A stretch of 64,000 nt of DNA from JAICYJ01 sp963797565 (GCA_963797565.1 CAWCPM010000012.1:1-64000), one strand, 5' to 3'. Shown: positions 37,090 through 47,475, counted from the stretch's first letter. Translations and numbers: made by a program. The notes: generated by a model not told the origin, from the letters alone.

Positions 37090-37599
37090 GTGTTCGTGCT
37101 GGCGATCCTGCAGCTGTCGGCGATGCCGCAGCTGATCCCGGGCAGCGTCACGCCCGACCTGCTGGTGATCCTGGTGGTCACGATCGCGCTCACGCGCGGT
37201 GCCGAGGCGGCCGCGCTGACCGGCTTTGCGGCGGGCGTGCTGCTCGACGCGATGCTGGTCGGCAGGCTGGGTCTGACGTCGCTCCTTTACATGGCCGCCG
37301 GGCTGTGGGTGGCCTACCGGGTGGAGCCCTCCGACAGCGTGGTCGTATCGCCGCACTCGCCGATGCCGCGCCCGGCCGTCCAGCTGCTGTACGTGGTGGT
37401 GGCGACGACCATCGTCCAGGTCGGCCTGGCCGCTGCCCACGTGCTGCTGGGCGACGGCTACCCGGTCAGCTACGAGCTGTTCAACGTGATCATCCCCACG
37501 ATCGTCGAGACGGCGGTGCTGGCACTGGTACTGCTGCCGCTGCTGCGCCGTGTCTTTCCCTATCGAATGAGATCCGATGGTTATCCAATCACCGCCTAA
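37090..37599 (+). CDS. mreD: Rod-shape determining protein MreD
   Basis: 169 residues, five or six transmembrane helices, with PDLLVILVVTIALTRG and GFAAGVLLDAMLVGRLGLT, as in MreD. The first GTG is 37090, but the frame is open and MreD-like back to the mreC stop (ILDTLKAILAV). The sequence TGATC at 37058-37062 would couple it to mreC if ATC or the overlapping CTG (37057) initiates. Its end overlaps mrdA by 23 bases. Confidence 0.9.
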   Translation: MFVLAILQLSAMPQLIPGSVTPDLLVILVVTIALTRGAEAAALTGFAAGVLLDAMLVGRLGLTSLLYMAAGLWVAYRVEPSDSVVVSPHSPMPRPAVQLLYVVVATTIVQVGLAAAHVLLGDGYPVSYELFNVIIPTIVETAVLALVLLPLLRRVFPYRMRSDGYPITA

Positions 37600-39656
37600 C
37601 CGGCCCGAGCCGCCGCCCGACAAGAACCAGATGATGATCCGCGCGGCCGCGCTGGGCGTGATCGCGGTGGTGCTGTTCGGCGTGCTGGTGTTCCGGCTGT
37701 GGGCGCTGCAGGTGCTGCACTCGGATCATTACGTGGCGCAGGCGAACCAGAACGATGTGCGGCAGCTGCCGCTGCCGGCGCCGCGCGGCGAGATCGAGGA
37801 CGCCACGGGGAAGGTGCTGGTCAAGAACACCAGCCACGTGCTGGCCGAGGTGAACCCGGCCGGGCTGGCGACGCGGGTGGTCTGCACCACGTTCCCGGCC
37901 GACCAGCGCGCGAAGTGCAACGCCGTGGTCGCGGCCACGCCGGCGGGAGCGGTGCCGCGCTGTGCGGCGCTGAAGGGCCAGACCCGCTGCCTGGTGCTGG
38001 CGCGGCTGGGCCACGTGCTGGGCATGAAGACGCACGAGGTGTGGCGGGCGTACGAGAAGACGCTGTACGTGAACGCCGACGGCTCCGGCGGCTGCATTCC
38101 CAAGGCGGCCGCACCCTGCTACGTGGTCAACGCCGGCCCGCCGATCCCGCTGAAGCCGGCCTCGGAGCCGGAGGTGGCCTACGTGCTCGAGCGCCGCTCG
38201 CAGTTCCCCGGCGTGCAGTTCCTGCAGACCACGCAGCGGCAGTACCCATTCGGCGATCTCGCGCCGAACGTGCTCGGCTACGTCAGCCAGATCTCGCAGG
38301 CGGAGCTGAAGGACTCGAACTTTGCCGGCCTCACCGGCGGCGCCATGGTCGGCCAGTCCGGCGCCGAGTACAGCTACGACCGGGAGCTGCGCGGCGTCGA
38401 CGGCCTGCTGGAGCAGAACTACGACGCCACCGGCCAGGCGGTCGGCCCGACCTACGTGCAGCGCGCCGCCCAGCCAGGCGACACGCTGCAGCTGACGATC
38501 AACTCGCGGCTGCAGAAGATCGCCCAGAAGGCGGTCGCCTACGGCATCCAGGTCGCCCACAACGACGGCGAGGTGACGGCCCACACCGGGGCGATCGTGG
38601 CCATGAACCCGCAGAACGGCCAGATCTACGCGATGGCGTCCTACCCGAGCTACAACCCGTCGGTGTTCCTGCCGCCGGCCAAGAACGCGGGCAAGCTCTA
38701 CAAGGACAAGTACAACCAGCCCCTGATCGACAAGACGCTCGAGCCCAAGGCTCCCGGTTCCACCTTCAAGCCGATCACGGCCACCGCGGCCTGGAACTCC
38801 GGCGTGCTGGGGCCGGGCAGCACGCTCGACTGCCCCGGCGTCTTCTACCGGCCCGGCGACTTTTCGCACACCCCGTTTCCCGAACTGGACAACGATCAAC
38901 CTGGGCACCATGGACCTGCAGACCGCGCTGGAGCAGTCGTGCAACACGTTCTTCTTCCAGCTGGGCAGCAAGATGTATGACCTGCCCAACCAGGGCATCG
39001 CCTTCCAGAAGACGATCCGCCAGTACGGGTTCGGAAAGACGCCGCCGATGGACCTGCCGGTGTCGCCCTACTTCTCGGGGCTGGTTCCGGATCCGGCCTG
39101 GCGGCTGCAGACCTACTCGAAGCCGATCGATCAGGTCTGGCAGCCGGGCTACGACATCCAGATGGCGATCGGCCAGGGCGACCTGACCGTCTCGCCGATG
39201 CAGCTGGCGGTCGCCTACAGCGCCATCGCCAACGGCGGCAAGCTGGTCACGCCGCACATCGGCAAGGCGCTTCTGGACAGCCAGGGCAATGTGGTCAAGC
39301 GGTTCGACCCGGCGCCGCAGCGCGACCTGAACCTGTCGCCGGAGCTGCTGTCCGAGATCCGCCAGGGCCTGTATGAGGCCAGCCACAGCTCGCTGGGCAC
39401 GTCGAGCTCGGTGTTCGGCAGCTACACGCCGGCTGTGGCCGGCAAGACCGGCACCGCGGAGCACCCGCCGGATCCGTCGCCGAACGCGTGGTTCGCCTCG
39501 TTCGCGCCCGCCGACAACCCCAAGCTGGTGGTGGTGGCGCTGATCAACGACGGCGGACACGGCGGCGTCTCGGCCGCACCGGCAGCGCGCCAGGTGTACC
39601 AGGGCTTCTTCCACCAGAAGATCACGAACACGGTGGGAACGGACGCCTCCCGCTGA
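37577..39656 (+). CDS. mrdA: Penicillin-binding protein 2, frameshifted near 38880
   Basis: Class B transpeptidase of the elongasome. N-terminal helix (about 20-42), dimerisation domain starting PLPAPRGEIEDATGKVL, transpeptidase with PKAPGSTFKPIT (S-x-x-K), EQSCNTFF (S-x-N) and AGKTGTAE (K-T-G). After GDFSHTPF an extra T in CCGTTTCCC shifts the frame; the next frame reads NWTTINLGTMDLQTALEQ and continues to 39656. Repaired length about 693 residues. A roughly 60-residue Cys-containing insertion (CTTFPADQRAKC, CAALKGQTRC, CIPKAAAPC) in the N-terminal part is unusual and could form disulfides outside the membrane. Confidence 0.93.
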
Positions 39657-40813
39657 TGCGCACCTACCTGCGACACCTCGACTACATGATGCTGGCCACC
39701 GCGCTTGCGATCACGACCTACGGCCTCTGGATCCTGCGCAACGCGACCCGCAACGACATCCCCGGCGACCCCACCTACTACTACAACCGCCAGCTTGCCT
39801 ACGCGGTGGTCGGGGTTGTGGGCATGCTGCTGATCTCGCTGGTGCCGCCGCGGTTCCTGCGCCGGATCAACCCGCTGCTGTACCTGTTCGTGGTGCTCTC
39901 GACGATGGTGGTGCTGGTGATCGGCACCAGCGTGCAGGGCGGGCAGCGCTGGATCAACCTGGGCGTGTTCCAGTTCCAGCCGTCGGAGCTGGGCAAGCTG
40001 CTGCTGATCGTGGGGCTGGCGGCGTGGCTGGGGAACCGGCGCGACGAGTGGAGCCCGGCCCAGCTGACGCTGGGCGCGCTGGCCTACATGGCGCTGCCGG
40101 CGCTGCTGGTGTTCGCGGAGCCCGACTTCGGCACGGCGCTCGTGTACGCGGCGGTGACGCTGGGGATGCTGTTCGTGCTGGGCGCGCCGTGGCGGCACTT
40201 CGCGTGGCTGGGGCTGGGCTTCGTGGTGGCGCTGGCGATGGTGTTCTCGATCATGCCGGGGCTCGGCATCCCGATCATCAAGCAGTACCAGATGGACCGC
40301 CTGACGGCGTTCCTGCACCCGAACTCGTCGAACATCCAGGGCGACGGGTACCACATCACGCAGTCGATGATCGCGGTCGGCCACGGCGGAGTGGGGGGCA
40401 CCGGGTACGCCGGCGCCACGCAGACGCGGCTCAACTACCTGCCCGAGCACGCGACCGACTTCATCTTCTCGGTGGTGGGCGAGGAGCGCGGCTTCGTGGG
40501 CGCGATCTGGCTGCTGGGGCTCTACGCGCTGCTGATCTGGCGGGGGCTGAAGGTGATCACGATCTCGAGATCGACGTTCGGCAGCCTGGTGGCGGCGGGT
40601 ATCGTCAGCATGCTCGTGTTCCAGATATTCATCAACATCGGGATGACCATCGGCGTGGCGCCGATCACCGGCATCCCCTTGCCGTTCATGAGCTTCGGCG
40701 GCACGCACACGATCACGAACCTGTTCGCGATCGGCGTGCTGCAGGCGATCCACGTGGACGCGTACCGGCGCGCCGAACCGCGGCTGGGCGGGCGAGGGCC
40801 CGCGTATGGCTAG
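39656..40813 (+). CDS. rodA: Rod-shape peptidoglycan polymerase RodA
   Basis: 385-residue SEDS glycosyltransferase with about ten helices. Characteristic stretches are GGQRWINLGVFQFQPSELGK, the catalytic-region Asp in FAEPDFGTAL, and EHATDFIFSVVGEERGFVGA. ATG 39656 overlaps the mrdA stop (TGATG), so PBP2 and RodA, which form one complex, are translationally coupled. Ends within the next gene's start (8-base overlap). Confidence 0.96.
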   Translation: MRTYLRHLDYMMLATALAITTYGLWILRNATRNDIPGDPTYYYNRQLAYAVVGVVGMLLISLVPPRFLRRINPLLYLFVVLSTMVVLVIGTSVQGGQRWINLGVFQFQPSELGKLLLIVGLAAWLGNRRDEWSPAQLTLGALAYMALPALLVFAEPDFGTALVYAAVTLGMLFVLGAPWRHFAWLGLGFVVALAMVFSIMPGLGIPIIKQYQMDRLTAFLHPNSSNIQGDGYHITQSMIAVGHGGVGGTGYAGATQTRLNYLPEHATDFIFSVVGEERGFVGAIWLLGLYALLIWRGLKVITISRSTFGSLVAAGIVSMLVFQIFINIGMTIGVAPITGIPLPFMSFGGTHTITNLFAIGVLQAIHVDAYRRAEPRLGGRGPAYG

Positions 40814-41729
40814 CGCCGCGGGGACCGCGACCAACCAGGCCAGGCGGATGTTCGGCGCGGTCAAGGACGTGCGCCAGGGAGCGGGCACCGCGCCGCTGCT
40901 GCTGTGCGGGCGCAAGGAGCCGCTGGACGAGCTGATGCTGGCGCTGGGCGGCGGGTCGTCGCAGGCGGCGCAGCTGTTCGCGGTGCGGCGGCTGGTTCGC
41001 GACGATGCGACGCGGCTGTCGGAGGCGGCGGTGGTCGTCTACGGCGGCGAGGTGGTGTCAGGGCTGGATACACAGACGCGATCCGACCTCGAGGTGATCG
41101 GCCGCGCGGACGCACCAAAGCTGGCGATGCTGGAGGCGCTCGACCTGCCCAGCGCGGCGGTGACCGAGGCGGGCCGGGTGCGCGGGGTGATGCCGAGCGA
41201 CCTGATGCCGTACCGGCGGGGGCGGTTCCCGGCGGCGAGGGCGATGGAGCGGCTGGCGGATAAGGCGGGGCCGCACGCGCCGTACCTGGCGTCGCAGCTG
41301 CCGGCGTTCCGGCCGCACGTGGTCGACCGGCTGATCGAGAAGGCGGCGCGGACGAACGCGAAGACGGCGCTGATCATCTTCGTGCCGGGCGCGGACATGC
41401 CGATCCTGACGGCGCTGCAGATGCGGATGGTGCTCGGGATCGGGGCCTGCCACGGCGAGAACGTGTCGACCGACCGGGCGGTGGAGCTGCTGTCGGTGCT
41501 GGGAGCGGGGTTCGGGTTCCGGGCGGTCGCACGCGAGCTGCTGGACTTTGTGCCGGTGGCGGGCTGGGCCGTGAAGAGCGCGATCGCATACTCGGCCACG
41601 AAGGCGCTGGGCCGGGCGGCGGACGAGTACTTCGCCCACGGCGCGGTGGCCGACGTCTCGCACCTGCGCGCGCTGGCGGAGGGCGTGCGCGCCGAGGTGC
41701 TGGAGATGATCAGGAAGCGGCGCGGCTAG
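40806..41729 (+). CDS. DUF697-like protein at the end of the rod cluster
   Basis: 307 residues. The C-terminal third (GENVSTDRAVELLSVLGAGFGFRAVARELLDFVPVAGWAVK is the region, shown here only in part by its motifs FVPVAGW and SATKALGRAADEYF) resembles DUF697/YcjF-type domains that accompany Era-like GTPases. The N-terminal part (LLLCGRKEPLDELMLALGG, AVVVYGGEV) looks like a decayed nucleotide-binding fold without a P-loop. ATG 40806 overlaps rodA, so it is co-translated with the wall genes. No function assigned. Confidence 0.7.
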   Translation: MASAAGTATNQARRMFGAVKDVRQGAGTAPLLLCGRKEPLDELMLALGGGSSQAAQLFAVRRLVRDDATRLSEAAVVVYGGEVVSGLDTQTRSDLEVIGRADAPKLAMLEALDLPSAAVTEAGRVRGVMPSDLMPYRRGRFPAARAMERLADKAGPHAPYLASQLPAFRPHVVDRLIEKAARTNAKTALIIFVPGADMPILTALQMRMVLGIGACHGENVSTDRAVELLSVLGAGFGFRAVARELLDFVPVAGWAVKSAIAYSATKALGRAADEYFAHGAVADVSHLRALAEGVRAEVLEMIRKRRG

Positions 41730-41783
41730 AGCCGCCGCCGCGCGCCCGGGCGCCTGCTCCAACCCTCGACCACTGGTCGAGAC

Positions 41784-41940
41784 TGATACAGAGGTGCCGG
41801 GCACCGTCGTAACAGGCGTGACGCCGACGCTCACGGGTGATGGAACGGTGCCCGGCACCTCTCTATCAGGCATCTGTCGCGGGACGGTCACGGAGATGTG
41901 AACGGTGTAACGACGGTGCCCGGCACCTCCGTTCCACCCT
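41784..41940. repeat. Cluster of three modular palindromic repeats (cluster 2)
   Basis: Three cores: GGTGCCGGGCACC (41793-41805), GGTGCCCGGCACC (41847-41859) and again at 41915-41927. Flanks are the same interchangeable arms as in 4706-4910: TGATACAGA/GTCGTAAC, TGGAAC/TCTCTATCA, and GTAACGAC/CCGTTCCACCC. The middle unit (41831-41868) is the exact reverse complement of 4706-4743, and the last differs by one base over about 34 from 4884-4916. Located between a stop and the start of the radical SAM gene. Confidence 0.8.
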
Positions 41941-41959
41941 CAACCGGTAGCATGGCCCC

Positions 41960-43714
41960 ATGGCGCCTCTGCTTGACCAGAAGATCGAGGCGGTGCTGGA
42001 GACGGTGCAGAAGCCGTCGCGGTACATCGGCGGCGAGGCCAACCAGGTGCGAAAGCCGCAGGCCACCCGCCTGGTCGCGCTCTGCTATCCCGATGCCTAC
42101 GAGATCGGCATCTCCAACCAGGCCCTGCAGATCCTCTACGCCCAGGTCAACGCCCGCGAGGCGTTCGCCGCCGAGCGCGTCTACTGCCCGTGGCCGGACA
42201 TGGCCGACGCGATGCGGGCCGAGGGCATCCCGCTGTTCACGCTCGAGACCTGGCGGCCCGTGCGCGAGGTCGACATGCTCGGCATCACGCTGCAGGCGGA
42301 GCTGACGTACTCGAACGTGCTCGAGGTGCTCGACCTGGCCGGCATCCCGATTCGCGCCGCCGAGCGTGGCGCCTCCGACCCGATCGTGATCGCCGGCGGC
42401 CCCAGCGCCTCCAATCCGGCACCGATGGCGCCCTTCTTCGACGCCTTCTTCATGGGCGAGTCCGAGGAGGCGTTCGAGGACGTGCTGGACGCCATCGACA
42501 GCGCCCCCGACCGGGCCGGCCGCATGCGTCTGCTGGAGCAGATCCCCTCCATCTACGTCCCGTCCCTCGGCCGCCTGCCCGTCGAGCGCGCCATCTACAC
42601 CGAGTTCGGCATCGAGACGCAGCCGACCGCGCCGGTCGTCCCCTACTCGTCGGCCATCTTCTCGCGCGCCTCCGTCGAGGTGATGCGCGGCTGCACCCGC
42701 GGCTGCCGCTTCTGCCACGCAGGCACCTGGTACCGCCCCGTCCGCGAGCGCCCTGCCGACCAGGTGATCGAGGCAGGCCTCGCCCAACTCGGCTGCACCG
42801 GCTACGACGAGCTGTCGCTGACCAGCCTTGCCACCAGCGACTACACCGACGTCGTGGCGGCCATCGAGGGCATCAAGGAGCGCGCCCCCGACCTGCACCT
42901 GTCGCTGCCCTCCAACCGCGTCGACACCGGCCCGGTCGCTCTCACCGCCGCAGCCAACGCCCGCCAGTCGTCGATCACGCTCGCGCCCGAGGCCGCCACC
43001 CAGCGCATGCGCGACATCATCTGCAAGACCATCACCGACGAGATGATCGAGGCCGCGATCGAGGCCGCCTTCCGGGCCGGCTACTCGAGCCTCAAGATGT
43101 ACTTCATGATCGGCCTGCCGCGCGAGACCCACGACGAGGTGCAGGGCATCGTCGACCTCGGCATCCGCGCCCGCGAGATCGGCCGCGCCGTGGGCGGCCG
43201 CTTCTCGGTGCACATGAGCGCCTCCAACTTCGTGCCCAAGCCGCACACCCCGTTCCAGTGGGAGGGGATGGCGCCGCGCGACCAGCTCGCCGCCAAGCAG
43301 GCCTACATGCGCCGCGCGATGCCGACCCGCCAGATCCGGCTGTCGCTGCACGACCTGCGCACCTCGATGCTGGAGGGCGCGCTGTCGCGCGGCAACGACC
43401 GCACCGCCGAGGTGATCGAGCTGGCCTGGCGCGGCGGCGCCCGCTTCGACGCCTGGACGGAGATGTTCCAGGAGCAGGCCTGGCACGACGCGTTCGCCCG
43501 CATGGACACGACCATGGACGAGCAGGCGACCCACGAGTTCGGCGAGTGGGACGAGATGCCGTGGGACCACGTGCGGAGCGGCATCACCAAGGAATTCCTG
43601 CTCGACGAGTGGTGGCAGAGCAAGGCCGAGGTGGCCACCGGCGACTGCCGCTGGGACGGCTGCGTCGACTGCGGAGCCTGCTTCGGCCCGGTGCGAAACC
43701 TGCTCGTGCACTGA
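41960..43714 (+). CDS. B12-binding-type radical SAM protein (TIGR03960-like)
   Basis: 584 residues. N-terminal Rossmann-like B12-type domain (residues 40-190, YPDAYEIGISNQALQILY, VIAGGPSASNPAP), then a radical SAM barrel with CTRGCRFCHAGTWYRP (C-x3-C-x2-C for 4Fe-4S), SLTSLATSDY, and MYFMIGLPRETHDEV. The C-terminal CRWDGCVDCGACFGP may bind another cluster. The family is almost always followed by a DUF2344 protein, as here; a tRNA or ribosome modification role has been suggested but not shown. ATG 41960 directly follows the repeat cluster. Confidence 0.92.
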   Translation: MAPLLDQKIEAVLETVQKPSRYIGGEANQVRKPQATRLVALCYPDAYEIGISNQALQILYAQVNAREAFAAERVYCPWPDMADAMRAEGIPLFTLETWRPVREVDMLGITLQAELTYSNVLEVLDLAGIPIRAAERGASDPIVIAGGPSASNPAPMAPFFDAFFMGESEEAFEDVLDAIDSAPDRAGRMRLLEQIPSIYVPSLGRLPVERAIYTEFGIETQPTAPVVPYSSAIFSRASVEVMRGCTRGCRFCHAGTWYRPVRERPADQVIEAGLAQLGCTGYDELSLTSLATSDYTDVVAAIEGIKERAPDLHLSLPSNRVDTGPVALTAAANARQSSITLAPEAATQRMRDIICKTITDEMIEAAIEAAFRAGYSSLKMYFMIGLPRETHDEVQGIVDLGIRAREIGRAVGGRFSVHMSASNFVPKPHTPFQWEGMAPRDQLAAKQAYMRRAMPTRQIRLSLHDLRTSMLEGALSRGNDRTAEVIELAWRGGARFDAWTEMFQEQAWHDAFARMDTTMDEQATHEFGEWDEMPWDHVRSGITKEFLLDEWWQSKAEVATGDCRWDGCVDCGACFGPVRNLLVH

Positions 43715-43850
43715 AGCTCGGGGCCGCGCCCGCCGATGTATCGGAGAGGAGCGGCTACACTCCTCAGGACAGAGCGTTCCGCAGCCAGGGTCCAGTCGAG
43801 TCCCAGGCGCACGCTCCAAACGAAAGTTTTTTCTCAAGTGAGCTGGTTTT

Positions 43851-44498
43851 TTGACATATCGCATCACCTTCGCGGTGCGCGACAGAGCGCGTTTTCTGTC
43901 GCACCTCGAAACGGTTGACACACTCCTGTCGGCGCTCCGCCGCGCCGGCTATCAAGTCGCCCTCTCGCGCGCCATGCGGCCCCGGCCGGTAATCGCGCTG
44001 GCGCTGCCCCGGGCAGTGGGGGTGCAGAGTGAGGCGGAGCTGGCAGACGTCGAGCTGACCGGCGAACCCACCACGGCGGAGCTCTCCCGGCGGCTGTCAG
44101 AGCAGCTGCCGGCCGGCTTTGAGCTGATCGCGGCCGAGCGGGCCGTCGGCAAGCCGGCCGCGTCGCGCGTGCGCGGCGTGTCGTATCTGATCGAGGTCGC
44201 CGACGACCTCGACTGGGATCAGGCGGTCGAGCACTACCTGGCCGCCGACGCGGCGGTCGTGACCCGCACCGCACCCAAGAAGGCGGACAAGCGCATCGAC
44301 GTGCGCGCGTTCTGCACCCGTATCAGCCACGGCCCCGACGGGCTCGTGGCGGACATCGATCTGACCGAGGCCGGCACAGCCCGCCCCGAGGAAGTCGCAA
44401 CCGCGGTCGCAGCCACCATCGGCGCGACCCCAACCATCATCCGGCTCGTGCGCACGGACATCGTGCTGCGCGAAGCGCCGGTAGGAGCACATACGTGA
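43851..44498 (+). CDS. DUF2344 (TIGR03936-type) radical SAM partner
   Basis: 215 residues starting TYRITFAVRDRARFLSHLET, the family's opening, then LRRAGYQVALSRAMRPRPVIALALP and AELADVEL. It pairs with the preceding radical SAM gene. TTG 43851 is forced: a stop lies four codons upstream in frame and no ATG or GTG gives the conserved start. The preceding 60 bases are unusually AT-rich with two T6 runs, which may be a regulatory leader. It overlaps rne by 4 bases (GTGA). Confidence 0.88.
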   Translation: MTYRITFAVRDRARFLSHLETVDTLLSALRRAGYQVALSRAMRPRPVIALALPRAVGVQSEAELADVELTGEPTTAELSRRLSEQLPAGFELIAAERAVGKPAASRVRGVSYLIEVADDLDWDQAVEHYLAADAAVVTRTAPKKADKRIDVRAFCTRISHGPDGLVADIDLTEAGTARPEEVATAVAATIGATPTIIRLVRTDIVLREAPVGAHT

Positions 44499-47039
44499 CA
44501 GTAATCGCAAACACCACCAAGACCATCCTGATCTCGGTCGACCTCTCGGAGCTACGAGTGGCCGTGCTCGAGGAGGGACGCACCGTCGAGACCTACATCG
44601 AGCGGCGCGGCGCCGGCTCCATCGCCGGCAACATCTACAAGGCCAAGATCGACAACATCCTGCCCGCCATCGACGCCGCCTTCGTCGACTTCGGCGCCCC
44701 CAAGAACGGGTTCCTGCAGGTGCGCGACGTGGTCGTCCCCGGCCTGAGCGCCACCGCGCGCCGCCGCAAGAAGATCTCGGACATGCTCTCGAACGGCCAG
44801 GACATCCTGGTGCAGATCGAGAAGAATCCGATGAAGACCAAGGGCGCGCGCGTGACGATGGAGCTCTCCATCGCCGGCCGCTTCCTGGTGCTGACGCCGG
44901 ATGGCGAGGGCTCCGGTGTCAGCAAGCGACTTCCCGACGGCGAGCGCGAGCGGCTGCGCAAGCTGGTCAAGCAGCTCGAGACCGACGGGGTGGGCGTGAT
45001 CGCCCGCACCGCGGCCGCCGGCGCCACGCTCGAGGACCTGGAGCGCGACCTGCGCTTCCTGCGCAAGATCTGGGCCCAGGTGCAGGCGCGCGCGAAGGCC
45101 GCGCCCACCAAGACCATGGTGCACCAGGACGGCGATCTCTCGCTGCGCGTGATCCGCGACCTGCTGACCCGCAACGTCGACAAGGTCGTGGTCGACTCCG
45201 AGCGGCAGTACCGCCGGATCCTGGGCTGGGTGCGCACCACGCAGCCCGAGTTCGCCGACCGCATCGAGCTGCACACCGGCAGCCAGCCGCTGTTCGAGCA
45301 GTACGGCGTCGAGGCCGCGATCCGCTCGACCCTGAACCGGCGCGTCGACCTGCCCTCGGGCGGCTACCTGCTGTTCGACTATGCCGAAGCGTTCACCGTG
45401 ATCGACGTGAACTCAGGCTCATCGACCCGGCAGAGCCACCTCGAGGAGACGACGCTGCGCACCAACGTCGAGGCCGCCCGCGAGGTGCTGCGGCAGCTGC
45501 GGCTGCGCGACATCGGCGGCATCATCGTGATCGACTTCATCGACCTCGAGCGCGAGCGAAACCGCAAGGAGCTGCTCGCGGTGCTGACCGAGGAGCTGAC
45601 GAAGGACCGCACGAAGACCTACCTGGTCGACATCTCGCCGCTGGGTCTGGTCGAGATGACCCGCCAGAACACGACCGAGGGCGTCCGCGAGACGCTCACC
45701 TCGATCTGCCCCACGTGCGGCGGCGAGGGCCGCGTGCTGTCGCAGGACACGATGGCGGTGGAGGCCGAGCGCAAGCTGCGGAAGCTGGTGCACGCCTCCT
45801 CGTCGGAGGCGTTCCGGATCCGCCTGAACGCGAAGGTGGCGGCCAAGCTGGCCGGCCCCGGCGGCGTCAAGCTGCTGGAGCTGGAGCGCGAGACCGGCCG
45901 CTTCTTCACGCTCGAGGGCGAGATGCGGATGCCGCTGGAGGAGGTGGACGTGGTCGAGGAGGGCACGCGCCTCGAGGTCGACGGAGCGGAGATGCCCGTC
46001 AAGGAGGGCGACGAGACCAAGCTGCGGATCGACGAGCCGCACATGTTCAACCTGTCTGACGGCGTCGCCCGGCTGAACGGCTACCAGGTGATCGTGGGCG
46101 GCGCGATCAGCTACGTGGGCCAGGAGCACAGGGTGCGGATCGACCGCGCCACGCGCACCGATCGCCTACGCCACGCTGCTCGACGCAAAGCCGGCACCGA
46201 TCGAGCTGCCGCCGGAGCCGGGTGAGTTCGAGCTGCCCGACTTCGACCGCGAGGTGGGTGAGCGGCTGGAGCTCGAGGAGCGCACGCGCGGACGGCGGCG
46301 CCGCACCTCGACCACGACCGCCACATCCGGCACGCGCAGCAAGGCCGGTGCCAAGGAGGATGCCGCCGACGAGGAGGCCGCGTCGGCGCCCGAGGTGGTC
46401 GAAGCCGGAGCGGAGGGTGAGGACGCAGACGCCGAGGCCAAGCCGAAGCGGCGCCGCAGCCGCGGCGGCCGCACGCGAACCAAGGCGGCCGGCGCCGAGG
46501 CGACGGCCGGCGACGCGGCGGAGACGCAGGACACGCCAGCGGCTGCTGACGACGCAGCTACCGAGAACGGAGACGGCGAGCCGGCGGCCGACGGCGAGGC
46601 CAAGCCGAAGCGCCGCCGGGGAACCCGCGGCGGCCGCAGCCGTACGCGCAAGCCGGCCGGCACAGCCGCCGAGGCGGCAGCGGCCGACGCACCGGACGCT
46701 GCGCTGCTCGAGCCGCCCACGACGGTGCCGGGCGTGAACGGCGAAGTGGGCGAGCCGGACGCGGCCGAGAAGCCGAAGCCGGTGCGCAAGCCGCGCGCCC
46801 GAAAGCCCAAGGCGGCGCCGGCGGAGCCTGCGCCGGGAGCCGACGCCGGCGCTGCCGTGGACGCGCCAGAGGCGCCGACGGTCGAGCCCGTGACGGCGAG
46901 GGCCGCGGCCGTGGCCGAGCCCCCCGCCAAGCCGGAGCCCGCGTCGGCGCCACCGGAGCCGGCGGCAGCGCCGGAGCCGGCCGGTGACGCGGACGGCGGT
47001 CGCAAGAAGGGCATATTCGGGCGGCTGCTCGGCGAGTGA
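44495..47039 (+). CDS. rne: Ribonuclease E/G with long basic tail, frameshifted near 46160
   Basis: Endonuclease of RNA decay and rRNA maturation. S1-like region (AGNIYKAKIDNILPAIDAAF, FVDFGAPKNGFLQV), catalytic DNase-I-like domain with FDYAEAFTVIDVNSGS and IIVIDFIDL (two metal-binding Asp), and the zinc link CPTCGGEG. The frame breaks at an extra C (ACCGATCGCC) and continues AYATLLDAKPAP in the next frame, followed by about 280 residues of disordered Ala/Glu/Pro-rich tail with three basic blocks (KPKRRRSRGGRTRTK, KPKRRRGTRGGRSRTRK, KPVRKPRARKPK) that likely bind RNA. Total about 848 residues. GTG start overlaps DUF2344. Confidence 0.92.
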
Positions 47040-47050
47040 GGACCGTCTGC

Positions 47051-47085
47051 TACGATCATTTCGCCCGTCATCTCGCGGGCATTTT
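47051..47085 (+). promoter_or_regulatory. Possible rplU promoter -10 and leader hairpin
   Basis: TACGAT at 47051-47056 could be a -10 element. It is followed by GCCCG (47063-47067) pairing with CGGGC (47076-47080) and then ATTTT. The hairpin may be a weak terminator for rne or a leader element for the L21-L27 transcript. No clear -35 is visible. Confidence 0.35.
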
Positions 47086-47103
47086 CGTGTGGAGACGCTC
47101 AGC

Positions 47104-47475
47104 ATGTACGCAGTAATCAAGGTCGGTGGCAAGCAGTACCGCGTCGAGCAGGGGCAGAAGCTCCTGGTCGATCGCCAGCCGCTCGATGCCGGCAAGACGT
47201 TCACCCCTGAGGTGCTGATGACCGGCGGAGACGCCGTCGTCACCGATCGCGCGAAGCTGACCGGCACCGTCACCGCCGAGGTGGTCGAGCATCTGCGCGG
47301 AGAGAAGCTGAAGGTGTTCACGTTCAAGCCGAAGCGCGGCTTCAAGAAGACGCGCGGGCACCGCTCGGAGCTGTCGCGGATCGCGATCTCGTCGATCGGC
47401 GCGGCCAAGAAGCCGCGGGCGCCGCGCAAGAAGGCCGAGCCGGCTGCGGCGAAGGAGGAGAACGGTGGCGCATAA
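47104..47475 (+). CDS. rplU: 50S ribosomal protein L21
   Basis: 123 residues. Starts MYAVIKVGGKQYRVEQGQ, the L21 signature, and continues to KRGFKKTRGHRSELSRI, the conserved C-terminal motif, with a basic Ala/Lys tail extended by about 20 residues beyond the usual end. A 23S rRNA-binding protein of the large subunit. Overlaps rpmA by 11 bases. ATG 47104 chosen; upstream in-frame starts would precede the family N-terminus. Confidence 0.97.
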   Translation: MYAVIKVGGKQYRVEQGQKLLVDRQPLDAGKTFTPEVLMTGGDAVVTDRAKLTGTVTAEVVEHLRGEKLKVFTFKPKRGFKKTRGHRSELSRIAISSIGAAKKPRAPRKKAEPAAAKEENGGA

